Shown: one piece after another, positions 42,618 to 51,032 of the stretch
How the letters are laid out: every line of letters begins with the position of its first letter
Position numbering within the stretch: position 1 is the first letter of the stretch
From: Salinicoccus kekensis
Lineage (GTDB): Bacteria; Bacillota; Bacilli; Staphylococcales; Salinicoccaceae
DNA: 64,000 nucleotides
Assembly: GCF_900220995.1 (NCBI RefSeq)
Contig: NZ_OBQF01000005.1
Coordinates: 1 to 64,000 of the forward strand
Direction of reading: 5' to 3'
The notes under the pieces: generated by a model
Databases searched by the model: none
What the model was told of the DNA's origin: nothing
Seen by the model: the letters and a program-made list of their open reading frames with translations, nothing else
Translations under genes and position numbers: made by a program

Positions 42618-43086
42618 TTCTATATTTATTTAAAAGCCCCGCAGGTATATGGCAGTAATCATCAGGGTGCTTATCGAGCCTGTCCTGATGCTCCTCTGCA
42701 CTTCTCACATAATTTTTGAGCGGCAGGACCTCCACCGCAATCCGTTCATGGTCCTCACGCATCCTGATGAAAAATTCGGCCCGCTTCAAGTGTTCCGGAT
42801 CTTCACTGTAGAGCCCCGTCCTGTACTTCTCACCGATATCCTCACCCTGCCGGTTCACGCTGTAGGGATCGATGACTTCGAACAGATGATTCATGAGTTC
42901 CTCGATTGAGATGCGCGACGGATCAAACACTGTTTTCACGCATTCCGCGTAACCGTCATATTCACCCTCAAGTGAGCTTGTACTGCCGTTTGCCCTGCCG
43001 GCTTCCGTCGACACGACTCCGGGCAGTGTCTTCACGAAAGCCTGGACGCCCCAAAGGCATCCGCCGGCGAGATATACTGTCTCCAT
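42601..43086 (-). CDS. msrA: Peptide methionine sulfoxide reductase MsrA
   Basis: 161 residues from ATG 43086 (GTG 43095 is an alternative). The catalytic cysteine is Cys10 in AGGCLWGVQ, where leucine replaces the usual phenylalanine of GCFWG. The family continues with the block EGEYDGYAECVKTVFDPSRISIEELMNHLFEVIDP. It reduces methionine S-sulfoxide in proteins. Both C-terminal resolving cysteines of some MsrA proteins are missing, so a single-cysteine mechanism or CIP at Cys138 is likely. 19 bp downstream of the YoaK-like gene. Confidence 0.88.
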   Translation of the reverse strand: METVYLAGGCLWGVQAFVKTLPGVVSTEAGRANGSTSSLEGEYDGYAECVKTVFDPSRISIEELMNHLFEVIDPYSVNRQGEDIGEKYRTGLYSEDPEHLKRAEFFIRMREDHERIAVEVLPLKNYVRSAEEHQDRLDKHPDDYCHIPAGLLNKYRNEKIL

Positions 43087-43105
43087 ATGTTCCACCCCTT
43101 TAATA

Positions 43106-43771
43106 TTAATCTTTTTTGATCAGCAGCCATATATAAAAAATCAAATTGAGTAAAAATGCCGCCCAGAGATTCCAATGCTCACCGAACAACAGGATGAAGG
43201 CGCCCGCCCCGGCACCGAGCATGAATACAAGGAGCCCCGCAAGCAGTGTCACAAAGGTGGACAGGGCCGCCCTATCATTATGGAATATGGCGAGATAGAG
43301 GTTATTCATCATATTTTTCGCATTGCCTGTCATGATGCCGTTATTGATGCTCGTCGTCTGGATTTTACGGAAGACGGTCAGCTCATATCCCGCAAGCAGC
43401 CCGAGCAGAAAGCCCAGCGCGTAGGCGCCGATGACTTCCTGGAAGAGTGCGACAAACATCAGGAAAATCACCTGGAGGAAGAGGTAAGTGCGGTACTTCC
43501 GCCATCCGTGATCCTTAAAGCGCATGACGATGCCCTGAGCGAGGAATGCACCGACGGCAAACCCGACGAAAGACGCCACATGGACGACCGCTTCAAGAAA
43601 ATCCCCTGAAAACAACCTTGCAGACATGACCACGATATTGCCCGTCTGGGCACTGGCGAACAGACCGTCCTGGGTGATGAAGGTGAAGGCATCAATGAAC
43701 CCCATCAGAAAAATGGAAAAGACGGTGAGAACCGTCAATGTCTTATCATATTCGGTCCTTTCCTGCTTCAT
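43106..43771 (-). CDS. DUF1275 (YoaK-like) membrane protein
   Basis: 221 residues from ATG 43771 (GGAGG 6 nt upstream), six predicted membrane helices. Family features: FLMGFIDAFTFITQDGLFASAQTGNIVVMSARLFSG near the N terminus, and later ISINNGIMTGNAKNMMNNL-like (here TTSINNGIMTGNAKNMMNNL). The function of the family is unknown. It is followed closely by msrA, probably co-transcribed. Confidence 0.85.
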   Translation of the reverse strand: MKQERTEYDKTLTVLTVFSIFLMGFIDAFTFITQDGLFASAQTGNIVVMSARLFSGDFLEAVVHVASFVGFAVGAFLAQGIVMRFKDHGWRKYRTYLFLQVIFLMFVALFQEVIGAYALGFLLGLLAGYELTVFRKIQTTSINNGIMTGNAKNMMNNLYLAIFHNDRAALSTFVTLLAGLLVFMLGAGAGAFILLFGEHWNLWAAFLLNLIFYIWLLIKKD

Positions 43772-43867
43772 GATCATCCTCCTGACTGGAAAAATGAGTG
43801 GGATTATACAATCAGTATACTTCGCCATCCGAAGCTGTACAACTTCATACCTTCCTTTTTCCGTGAA

Positions 43868-43903
43868 AAATAAAACACCCCTCCTTCAAGGAGAGGTGCT
43901 TCA
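43868..43903 (-). terminator. Terminator of the acetyl-CoA synthetase-like gene
   Basis: CACCTCTCCTT / AAGGAGGGGTG stem followed by TTTTATTTTT on the minus strand. Confidence 0.8.
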
Positions 43904-43904
43904 T

Positions 43905-45590
43905 TTATGCATTCTGGTCCACGGCGGATTTTTCGATTTCCATCCGCTTCAGTTCCCGCCTTAAGATCTTCCCGCTGATGGTCGTCTTCGGAAGTTCGTC
44001 CATCACTTCAATCTCTTTCGGCGCAAGGTGTGCAGCAAGGTTGTTCCTGACGAATACACGGATCTCTTCCAGCAGTTCAGGAGATGCCGCGTATCCTTCC
44101 CGGAGGACGATGAATGCCTTCACGATCTCCCCGCGGACTTCATGCGGCTTCCCGATGACACCCGCTTCCTGGATTGCCGGGTGTTCGATGAGCTTGCTTT
44201 CCACCTCGAACGGTCCGATCCGCTCTCCCGAGGAATTGATCATATCATCATCACGGCTCTGGAAGAACACGTAGTCCTCCTCATCCTGATAAGCAAGGTC
44301 GCCGGACACGTACCATCCTTCATACTTGAAGTAGGAGTCGAATTTATCCTTGTTCCCCCATATCTCCTTCATGAGCCCCGGCCACGGTGTCTTCACGGCA
44401 AGCTGTCCGACCGTGCCGCGCGGCACGACCGCGCCGGCCTCATCCAGTATGCCGACTTCGACTCCCGGGAACGGCCGCCCCATCGAACCGGGCTTGATCT
44501 TCTCGCCCGGCAGGTTGACGACGAGATGCGCGCCCGTCTCGGTCATCCACCATGTATCATGGATCCTCACGCCGAGCTCGTCCCATGCCCAGTAGATGAC
44601 TTCCGGGTTGAGCGGTTCGCCGACGCTGAGTATGTGCCGCAGGGAGGACAGGTCATAATCCTTCAGTACATCCCCCTGGGATAAAAGCATTCTGAAGGCG
44701 GTCGGTGCACTGTACCAGATGGTGACGCCGAGTTCTGCGATCAGTTTATACCAGTGCTCCGCTTTGAAGCGTCCGCCCTGGATCACGACCGTTGCACGGT
44801 TCAGCCACGGTGCGAACAATCCGTAGACGCTGCCCGTCACCCATCCCGGGTGCGAGGTGCACCAGTAGACGTCGTCGTCCTTGATGTCGAGCACCCATTT
44901 TCCGGACTCGTACTGATGTGTTACGACACGGTGCGCATGCAGCACGCCTTTCGGCTTGCCCGTCGACCCGCTCGTATAGTGGATCAGCATGCCGTCTTCG
45001 TCATCCATCCACTCCGTATAAGCCTTCCCGTCATCGATGAATGGCTCCGCTTCGATATCTTCTGCGAAAAGGACCGTCTCAAGAGTCGGAATGTCCGCCT
45101 CCGGCACCCGCTTCACCATTTCCTTATCCGTGATGAGGAGTTTTGCCCCGCAGTCGTTCATCCTGTCACGTACGGCATCTTCCATGAACGCTTCGAATAA
45201 AGGTCCCGCAATCGCACCGATTTTGATGGCAGAAAGGATCGCTATGTAGCACTCCGGCGTCTTCGGCAGGAAGATGAACACCCTGTCACCTTTTTCTATG
45301 CCGTTCTCCTTCAAAATACGTGCATAGTGATCGGTCTTCTCCTTCACCTCTTTGAAGGTGTAACTGATCCTTTCATCCCCGTTCACGTAATGGAGCGCCG
45401 TCTTTTGACCGTATCCGTCCTCCACATGCCTGTCGATCGCCTCATGGGCCATGTTCAACAGACCGGTTTCTTTAAAGCTCAGACCTTCGCCGGCATCCTC
45501 CCATTTAAAATTTTTACGCACTTCCGAATAATCCGGGAGGTTGTAATCCCCGGCCACCGGTTCAATGATTTTCAGCTGATTCAAAGTCAC
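43905..45590 (-). CDS. acsA: Acetyl-CoA synthetase (AMP-forming)
   Basis: 561 residues, GTG start at 45590 with GGAAGGAG 8 nt upstream. AMP-binding motif HYTSGSTGKPKGVLHAH near residue 205, WWMTETG near residue 345, YVSGDLAYQDEEDYVFFQSRDDDMINSSGERIGPFEVES near residue 425, and the C-terminal catalytic/acetylation lysine in PKTTISGKILRREL. It activates acetate to acetyl-CoA using ATP; the length and motifs fit the Bacillus/Staphylococcus AcsA form rather than the longer Acs. Deacetylation control is possible through the SGK lysine. Single gene. Confidence 0.9.
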   Translation of the reverse strand: MTLNQLKIIEPVAGDYNLPDYSEVRKNFKWEDAGEGLSFKETGLLNMAHEAIDRHVEDGYGQKTALHYVNGDERISYTFKEVKEKTDHYARILKENGIEKGDRVFIFLPKTPECYIAILSAIKIGAIAGPLFEAFMEDAVRDRMNDCGAKLLITDKEMVKRVPEADIPTLETVLFAEDIEAEPFIDDGKAYTEWMDDEDGMLIHYTSGSTGKPKGVLHAHRVVTHQYESGKWVLDIKDDDVYWCTSHPGWVTGSVYGLFAPWLNRATVVIQGGRFKAEHWYKLIAELGVTIWYSAPTAFRMLLSQGDVLKDYDLSSLRHILSVGEPLNPEVIYWAWDELGVRIHDTWWMTETGAHLVVNLPGEKIKPGSMGRPFPGVEVGILDEAGAVVPRGTVGQLAVKTPWPGLMKEIWGNKDKFDSYFKYEGWYVSGDLAYQDEEDYVFFQSRDDDMINSSGERIGPFEVESKLIEHPAIQEAGVIGKPHEVRGEIVKAFIVLREGYAASPELLEEIRVFVRNNLAAHLAPKEIEVMDELPKTTISGKILRRELKRMEIEKSAVDQNA

Positions 45591-45624
45591 ATTAAAAACT
45601 CCTTCCAGGGATTTTATTCCTTAA

Positions 45625-47421
45625 TTAGATTTCACATGCATATGTCGATATCGTGCCGCGGAGGCGCTGGGCTTCCTTGTATGTGCAGCGGTTGTGGACG
45701 ACCTGAAGGCCACCGTCTCTTGCGATATCCGCCGCTTCAGGCGAGATTACGCCCTCCTGCAGCCAGAACACTTCAGGCTTCACTTCGACCGCTTCTTTTG
45801 CGATGCCCACCGCCGCTTCAGGGCTTCTGAACACCTGGACTACATCGATATGTTCAGGCACGCTCTTCAGATCCGGATATGCCTTCTCTCCGAGTATTTC
45901 ACTCTCCCTCGGGTTGACCGGGATGATCTTATAGCCGAGCCTCTGCATCTTCCGGGCGAGCCTGTAGCTTGGACGTGATTCTTTGCCGCTCAGGCCGACG
46001 ACCGCCAGTGTCTTCTGGCGGGTCTTCTCCTCACCGTTTTCCGTCACTCTCTCAGTCGCTGCATTCAATATCCTCTTGATCACGCCTTCATCGTTGATGA
46101 CGATCTCTTCCGCTTCGCCCGTATCAATTCCTGTCGCCTTCGACAGCGCCTGGCTCAGGTCATTCTGGATATCCCTCACGGATTCGATGCCGACCGACAG
46201 CCGGACGAGTTCCTCGTATACGCCCGTTTCATCGAGCTGTTCTTTCGTCATCTGCTGGTGCGTCGTCGAAGCCGGATGGATGATGAGTGATTTCGCATCA
46301 CCGACGTTTGCCACATGCGACCACAGTGCCACATTGTCGATCAGCTTCTTGCCGGCCGCTTTGCCGCCTTTGATGCCGAATGTGATGATGGAGCCGTAGC
46401 CATTTTTGAAGTTCTTCTTCGCAAGGTCGTGGGAAGGATGGGTTTCAAGGCCCGGGTAGTTCACCCATTCCACCGCCGGATGTTCCGTCAGGAACTTCGC
46501 CAGCTTTTCGGCGTTTTCATTATGGCGTTCCACACGGACGTGCAGTGTTTCAAGCCCCTGGATCAAATTGAATGCATTCTGCGGGCTGAGTGTCGCACCG
46601 AAGTCACGGAGCAGCTGCACACGGATCTTTGTGCTGAAGGCAAGCGTCCCGAAGTCCACCGCGTAACGTATACCGTTGTAGCTTGCGTCCGGCTCCGTGA
46701 ATTCCGGGAATTTCTCCGTGTTCCAATTGAAGCGTCCGCCGTCTACGACGACACCGCCGATTGAGGTGCCGTGCCCGCCGATCCACTTCGTTGCGGAATG
46801 GACGACGATGTCTGCACCGAGCGTGATCGGTTTGCATGTATGCGGTGTTGCGAATGTGTTGTCGATGATGAACGGCACACCCGCTTCATGTGCGATATCC
46901 GCCACAGCCTCTATATCGAGCACCTGCAGCCCCGGGTTGCCGATCGTTTCACCGAAGACGGCCTTCGTCTTGTCCGTGATCGCTGCTTTGAAATTCTCAG
47001 GATCCGTCGGATCGACGAATTTCACATTGATGCCGTAGCGCGGCAGCGTCACTGCGAACAGATTGTATGTACCGCCGTAAAGGTTCGCACCGGCGACGAT
47101 TTCATCGCCTGCACTTGCCAGATTGAGGATGGACAGTGTGATGGCCGCCATTCCCGAAGATGTCGCGACTGCCGCCACCCCTTCCTCAAGGAGCGCCATG
47201 CGTTTTTCGAACACCTCGACCGTCGGGTTCCCGATGCGGGAGTAGATGTTGCCCGGCTCATCCAGCGAAAACAGGCTCTCTGCATGATCCGTATCCTGGA
47301 ATACGTAGGAAGTCGTCTGGTAGATCGGCACCGCCCGTGACCCCGTCGTCGGATCCGGTGCCTGGCCTCCGTGCAGTGATAAGGTTTCTAAATCATATGT
47401 AGAATTATGTGAATTTGACAT
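45625..47421 (-). CDS. metY: O-acetylhomoserine sulfhydrylase fused to a CoA-binding domain
   Basis: 598 residues from ATG 47421 (GGAGG 8 nt upstream). Residues 1-435 are a Cys/Met-metabolism PLP enzyme of the O-acetylhomoserine sulfhydrylase type: [25 protein letters not shown], the PLP lysine Lys212 in [10 protein letters not shown], and [10 protein letters not shown] at the end. After a linker, residues about 465-598 form a YccU-type CoA-binding Rossmann domain ([33 protein letters not shown], then [15 protein letters not shown]). The PLP part makes homocysteine from O-acetylhomoserine and sulfide. The second domain may sense CoA or a related nucleotide. An S-box riboswitch precedes it, so it is repressed by SAM. 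Confidence 0.9.
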   Translation of the reverse strand: MSNSHNSTYDLETLSLHGGQAPDPTTGSRAVPIYQTTSYVFQDTDHAESLFSLDEPGNIYSRIGNPTVEVFEKRMALLEEGVAAVATSSGMAAITLSILNLASAGDEIVAGANLYGGTYNLFAVTLPRYGINVKFVDPTDPENFKAAITDKTKAVFGETIGNPGLQVLDIEAVADIAHEAGVPFIIDNTFATPHTCKPITLGADIVVHSATKWIGGHGTSIGGVVVDGGRFNWNTEKFPEFTEPDASYNGIRYAVDFGTLAFSTKIRVQLLRDFGATLSPQNAFNLIQGLETLHVRVERHNENAEKLAKFLTEHPAVEWVNYPGLETHPSHDLAKKNFKNGYGSIITFGIKGGKAAGKKLIDNVALWSHVANVGDAKSLIIHPASTTHQQMTKEQLDETGVYEELVRLSVGIESVRDIQNDLSQALSKATGIDTGEAEEIVINDEGVIKRILNAATERVTENGEEKTRQKTLAVVGLSGKESRPSYRLARKMQRLGYKIIPVNPRESEILGEKAYPDLKSVPEHIDVVQVFRSPEAAVGIAKEAVEVKPEVFWLQEGVISPEAADIARDGGLQVVHNRCTYKEAQRLRGTISTYACEI

Positions 47422-47450
47422 GTCCATTCCTCCAAATGTTTTATGTAATG

Positions 47451-47606
47451 AAAAAGCTCTCTTCTTTTGTGTATAAGAAGAGAGCCTTCACTCCTCTTAT
47501 CTTCCAGGATGAAATTCCTGCAGGAATTAGCACCTTTTTAAGCAATGTTGCCTAATGGTTGCCGGGCGTCACAGGGCCAGTCCCTCTGCCTCTCTTGATA
47601 AGATGA
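47451..47606 (-). promoter_or_regulatory. S-box (SAM-I) riboswitch
   Basis: On the minus strand the aptamer (47606-47491) reads TTATCAAGAGAGGCAGAGGG, then ACTGGCCC and CGCCCGGCAACC, GGTGCTAATTCC and finally GATAAGAGG closing the first stem: all S-box landmarks. It is followed by a terminator (47489-47451) with AAGGCTCTCTTCTT pairing to AAGAAGAGAGCTTTTT. SAM binding would stop transcription of the downstream sulfhydrylase fusion gene. Confidence 0.96.
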
Positions 47607-47630
47607 TTCATTATTTTATTAATGCATATT

Positions 47631-47659
47631 ACATTACTATGATTATAGGGATTTGTCAA
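47631..47659 (-). promoter_or_regulatory. Promoter of the S-box transcript
   Basis: TTGACA (47659-47654), 17-bp spacer and TAATGT (47636-47631) on the minus strand, about 25 bp before the aptamer. Confidence 0.6.
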
Positions 47660-47724
47660 AGTATTTTTTTAAATATTTTGTTTATATAAACAATTTGGAC
47701 AACCAGGAACCACAAATAATGCAG

Positions 47725-47762
47725 CAAAAAACAAACCCTCCGGGACAGACCCGGAGGGTTTG
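47725..47762 (-). terminator. Terminator of the amine oxidase gene
   Basis: AACCCTCCGGG / CCCGGAGGGTT stem with a 6-nt loop and TTTGTTTTTT on the minus strand. Confidence 0.85.
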
Positions 47763-47778
47763 GAAAGTGCATTCAGAT

Positions 47779-49164
47779 TCAGTCATCCACCTGGGCAAGA
47801 TTCTCATCTTCCAGGTTTTCATCTTCAAGGCTTTCATTAAAAGTCTGTGCCACCTGCAGGAACTTGGACACTTCCCTGCTGGTCGTAAGGCCGGTCTCGA
47901 TGGCGCCGTCCATATAGCCGGCCCAGCCATTCGCAAAGTCCGAGCCCGCCAGGAACACGCCGCCTTCCGGCCGTTTCACTTCCTGGCCGTACTTGGTCAG
48001 CTGCTCTTTTTTGATGACACCCCATGTGCCTTTGGCGAATTCATCCTCCACCCAGTTATGGCCGGCACTTTCAATGACTTCGAGGTCCGGGATCCAAACC
48101 CTGAGCGCCTTCTCGACTGCTTTCGGGTCGTTCATATCAAGCGTGGAATCCGAGCCGAAGCCCATGATGATCCCCTCATCCCCTGCTTCATTGATGAATT
48201 CCGTGTGGGCAAGGTTGACCGGGAATTCGGCCGTCGCCTTGAAAGTGGACGGTCCTTTCAGCCCGCGGACTTTGGCCCATACTTTGATGCCTTCACTCGC
48301 CTGCTTCTCTTCGGAAAATGCACGCTTTTCCTCCGAAAGTTCCGGTGTGAAATTGATGTCGTTCAGCACGTTCACCGGCACGGCGACGACCACCGCCTTA
48401 CAGGTGAATTCCTCACCTTCCCTTGACACGACTTTATAACCTTCAGTTGTCTTCACGACGGAGTCCACCGGTGTGGAAAGCTTCAGTTCCGACTTGCTGT
48501 CGGCCATCATGCTCTCAATCAGTGATTTCGTACCCGTCTTCATGCTGTACTGCTCGAATGTTGCCTGGAACTCCTGCATATCATGCCCTGTGAGCGCAGC
48601 CCATCGGTAGGCATGGGCAAGCCCCGGCGCCTCCAGGTTGGAGGTGCTCGTATATCCGCTCCATAAAGAATTCAGCAGGCCGTTCATCTCAGGTGTGACT
48701 GCACCCTGGATTTCCCTGAGTTTATCCGCGACCGAATACTGGTCGACCTCTTTCAAGGAATCGTCATGATAAGGATTGAACGGGCGTTCGAAGTACCGGT
48801 TGGCAGCGGCATCCGCGAGGAACGCCTCCATGCCTTCCATCAGTTTCTGCGTCATGAATTCCTGCGTATCGACGATGACCTTGTCTTTCGTCGCAAGATA
48901 CGCATGCTCTGCTGACGGAGACTCCTTGACCTCGATGCCGTAACGTGTGATTTCAGCCCACATATGCGGCTGGTTCCAGTGGATGTAAGTCCCGCCCATT
49001 TCAATTTCCTTACCCAGTCTTTTATCAAACCATGTCCGTCCGCCGATGCGGTCCCTCGCCTCGAGAGTCAAAGTGTCATACCCCCTGTTGCTCAACTCCC
49101 TTGAAGCGGTCACTCCTGCAAAACCGGCACCGACAACGATTACATCATAGTTATTTTTAGTCAT
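47779..49164 (-). CDS. Flavin-dependent monoamine oxidase
   Basis: 461 residues. FAD motif VIVVGAGFAGVTASRELSNRGYDTLTLEARDRIGGRT (7-44), a substrate-domain region, and the C-terminal FAD block GGVFLAGSDFANGWAGYMDGAIETG near residue 415. It belongs to the MAO/putrescine oxidase group, which oxidises amines to aldehydes with release of ammonia and peroxide. The C-terminal tail (LEDENLEDENLAQVDD) contains a short duplicated LEDEN unit. Upstream lies a GcvT-like gene on the same strand, 269 bp away. A shared role in amine or methylamine turnover is possible but unproven. Confidence 0.88.
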   Translation of the reverse strand: MTKNNYDVIVVGAGFAGVTASRELSNRGYDTLTLEARDRIGGRTWFDKRLGKEIEMGGTYIHWNQPHMWAEITRYGIEVKESPSAEHAYLATKDKVIVDTQEFMTQKLMEGMEAFLADAAANRYFERPFNPYHDDSLKEVDQYSVADKLREIQGAVTPEMNGLLNSLWSGYTSTSNLEAPGLAHAYRWAALTGHDMQEFQATFEQYSMKTGTKSLIESMMADSKSELKLSTPVDSVVKTTEGYKVVSREGEEFTCKAVVVAVPVNVLNDINFTPELSEEKRAFSEEKQASEGIKVWAKVRGLKGPSTFKATAEFPVNLAHTEFINEAGDEGIIMGFGSDSTLDMNDPKAVEKALRVWIPDLEVIESAGHNWVEDEFAKGTWGVIKKEQLTKYGQEVKRPEGGVFLAGSDFANGWAGYMDGAIETGLTTSREVSKFLQVAQTFNESLEDENLEDENLAQVDD

Positions 49165-49433
49165 TGAATATCTTCCCCTCAGATATTGGATTGGAGTGAT
49201 TAATATAGCCCAAAATTAATTCGTTCTAAATTAACCAATGTGCGATATATGCTTCTGCATCTCAACATTTCATGTTAATTCCCAATTTTGATCTCACTCT
49301 GACTTTGTGGTGTTGTCGTTCGAATTGTGCCTGCATCATCAATGCTGGAATGTCCTCTTATGTAGAACTGTGCTTTACTGCATCATGGTCCTACCTGTGG
49401 CGAGGCGTAAGGCCCCGGATCGTCGATTCTCGC
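49165..49433. other. Gene-free gap between amine oxidase and GcvT-like genes
   Basis: 269 bp with no convincing reading frame, no clear terminator and no ncRNA motif recognised. Short frames on the plus strand are Cys/Leu-rich and lack ribosome binding sites. Confidence 0.5.
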
Positions 49434-50441
49434 TTAGTGCGTTCCTGCAGTGCTTGAAGATGTGTGGAATACTCTATCCTGTAGAGTTGTCTTCACTTCC
49501 CCGTCTGCTGTTTTGATTGTGATTTCGTCGCCTTTTTGGACCTTGCTGTCCACCAGGACGTAGCCGATATATTTTTCCACGGAGAAACCGTACGTGTAAT
49601 TGGTCACTTTACCGACCTCTTTACCGTTCGCTTCCACAACATCGTCTTTTTCAATGTTCACACCGTCTTCTTCCACCGCGAATCCGAGGAGCCATCTCTC
49701 CGGCCCATCGTTCTTATATGAGCAGGTCCTTTTCTTTCCGATGAAATCCTTATCGCAGTTCACTGTCCAGCCGAGTCCCAGTTCAACAGGGTTCGCACCG
49801 ACGAATTCACTGTCTGCAATGAAGCCTTTTTCAACAGGCAGACTGCCCAGCGTGACCTCTTCAGCCGTGATTTCTTCAACCCCTTTTCCTCGCAGCTCCT
49901 CTGCGATCTTCTCCATGTTTTCCGGGTTGAAATGCAGTTCGTATCCGAGCTCACCTGTGAAGCCGACCCTTGCCGCCATCACTTCGACGCCGCCCGCAAC
50001 TTTCGTGTTCTTGAACTTGAAAGTGTCAAGATCATTCAGATCGTCTTCCAGAATACCGTTCAGGATCTCTTTTGACTGAGGTCCCTGCACCGCATAGATT
50101 CCTTTTTCTGCAGTGATGTCATTGAACTCGACCTCTTTATCCCCGACATGTTTGCCGACCCAATCCTTCATCTGGTCGATCATTCCGGTCGTGATCCAGA
50201 ACGTGTCCGATGAACGGCAGAACATGATGAAATCATCCAGTGTATAACCGTCCTCATCCAGCATGGATGTATATAAAGCATCCCCTTCGTTCATCTTGGC
50301 AACATCATTCACAAGGAGGTAATCCAAAAATTCCCTCGCATCCTTGCCTTTGACTTCCAACGTCTCCAGTGTGAAATCGTAGAATGCCACCTTTTCCCTT
50401 ACCAATTCATGTTCTTTCCTTAAAGTCTCTGAGTTTCTCAT
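49434..50441 (-). CDS. GcvT-like aminomethyltransferase family protein
   Basis: 335 residues from ATG 50441 (GGGGG 6 nt upstream). The folate-binding GcvT fold is shown by FYDFTLETLEVKGKDAREFLDYLLVNDVA near the start, YTSMLDEDGYTLDDFIMF (domain 1), the block AVQGPQSKEIL near residue 125, and VGFTGELGYELHF near residue 170. The C-terminal barrel starts near residue 245 (WLLGFAVE). No gcvP or gcvH is adjacent and the sequence is short for GcvT, so it is probably a stand-alone folate-dependent demethylase or regulator of the GcvT superfamily. A CcpA-like site precedes it. Confidence 0.85.
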   Translation of the reverse strand: MRNSETLRKEHELVREKVAFYDFTLETLEVKGKDAREFLDYLLVNDVAKMNEGDALYTSMLDEDGYTLDDFIMFCRSSDTFWITTGMIDQMKDWVGKHVGDKEVEFNDITAEKGIYAVQGPQSKEILNGILEDDLNDLDTFKFKNTKVAGGVEVMAARVGFTGELGYELHFNPENMEKIAEELRGKGVEEITAEEVTLGSLPVEKGFIADSEFVGANPVELGLGWTVNCDKDFIGKKRTCSYKNDGPERWLLGFAVEEDGVNIEKDDVVEANGKEVGKVTNYTYGFSVEKYIGYVLVDSKVQKGDEITIKTADGEVKTTLQDRVFHTSSSTAGTH

Positions 50442-50530
50442 TTCCATCCCCCTAAATAAATTGAGCTGGCTTACAATATTTATATCTTTTTCTAATATCA
50501 GTAACCCAGCTTTCTTACCATCATTGTATA

Positions 50531-50544
50531 TGAAAGCGTTTACC
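50531..50544. promoter_or_regulatory. CcpA-like cre site
   Basis: TGAAAGCGTTTACC matches TGWAANCGNTNWCA in 13 of 14 positions. It lies about 90 bp upstream of the GcvT-like gene. Confidence 0.6.
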
Positions 50545-50720
50545 TTTTCAAAATAAAAGACACAAATTTTCGAATTTTCAATTATATAAAATGTCTTTTT
50601 AATATTAAAGAGTAATAGTAAACTATTATTTGTAAAAAATTATTACAATATACTTTATCACTGGGGTGAAATCAGGTCTTTGCCTTAAAAGACAGGACCT
50701 GCACGCATTTATAGAATGAC

Positions 50721-50751
50721 AAAAAACCTGCTGGATTCCTCCGGCAGGCCT
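50721..50751 (-). terminator. Orphan terminator
   Basis: GCCTGCCGG / CAGCAGG stem followed by TTTTTTG on the minus strand. It lies downstream of no annotated gene: cls already ends at its own terminator (50982-51022). Confidence 0.65.
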
Positions 50752-50981
50752 CTTAAAATTATTGTTAATATTTACTGATCTTCTCCTGGGAAAACTATTC
50801 TGAAATGGTGACATTCCAGAAGTCCGGTCTGGTGAGCAGAACTTCATAAATGAATCGACTCCTGATAGTTTTTCAGTTTCTTGAAATGATTACTAGCTTG
50901 AATCTTTATTATTATAAGAAGTAATGGTGGTCGATCCGCCTGAAGCAGTGTTTATTATAGATATTTATTTCAAAGCCAGCT

Positions 50982-51022
50982 AAAAAGACACACCGCAGGA
51001 AAAAATCCTGCGGTGTGTCTGT
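50982..51022 (-). terminator. Terminator of cls
   Basis: AGACACACCGCAGGA pairs with TCCTGCGGTGTGTCT around a 5-nt loop; T-rich on the minus strand after the stem. Confidence 0.9.
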
Positions 51023-51032
51023 TAAATTTTTA

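Larger units (their letters stand above)
50442..51032. other. AT-rich gene-poor gap with orphan terminator
   Basis: 591 bp without a convincing gene. It contains the cre site, a minus-strand terminator at 50721-50751, and the cls terminator. One 73-codon minus-strand frame (50626-50847) runs through the orphan terminator and has poor RBS spacing. A small RNA ending at 50721 on the minus strand is possible. Confidence 0.45.

Noticed and set aside
47653..48426. 257-codon plus-strand frame opposite the amine oxidase
   Set aside because: Antisense shadow of a clear flavoprotein gene.
50626..50847. 73-codon minus-strand frame in the gap before the GcvT-like gene
   Set aside because: It runs through an intrinsic terminator, has poor RBS spacing and no recognisable protein features.
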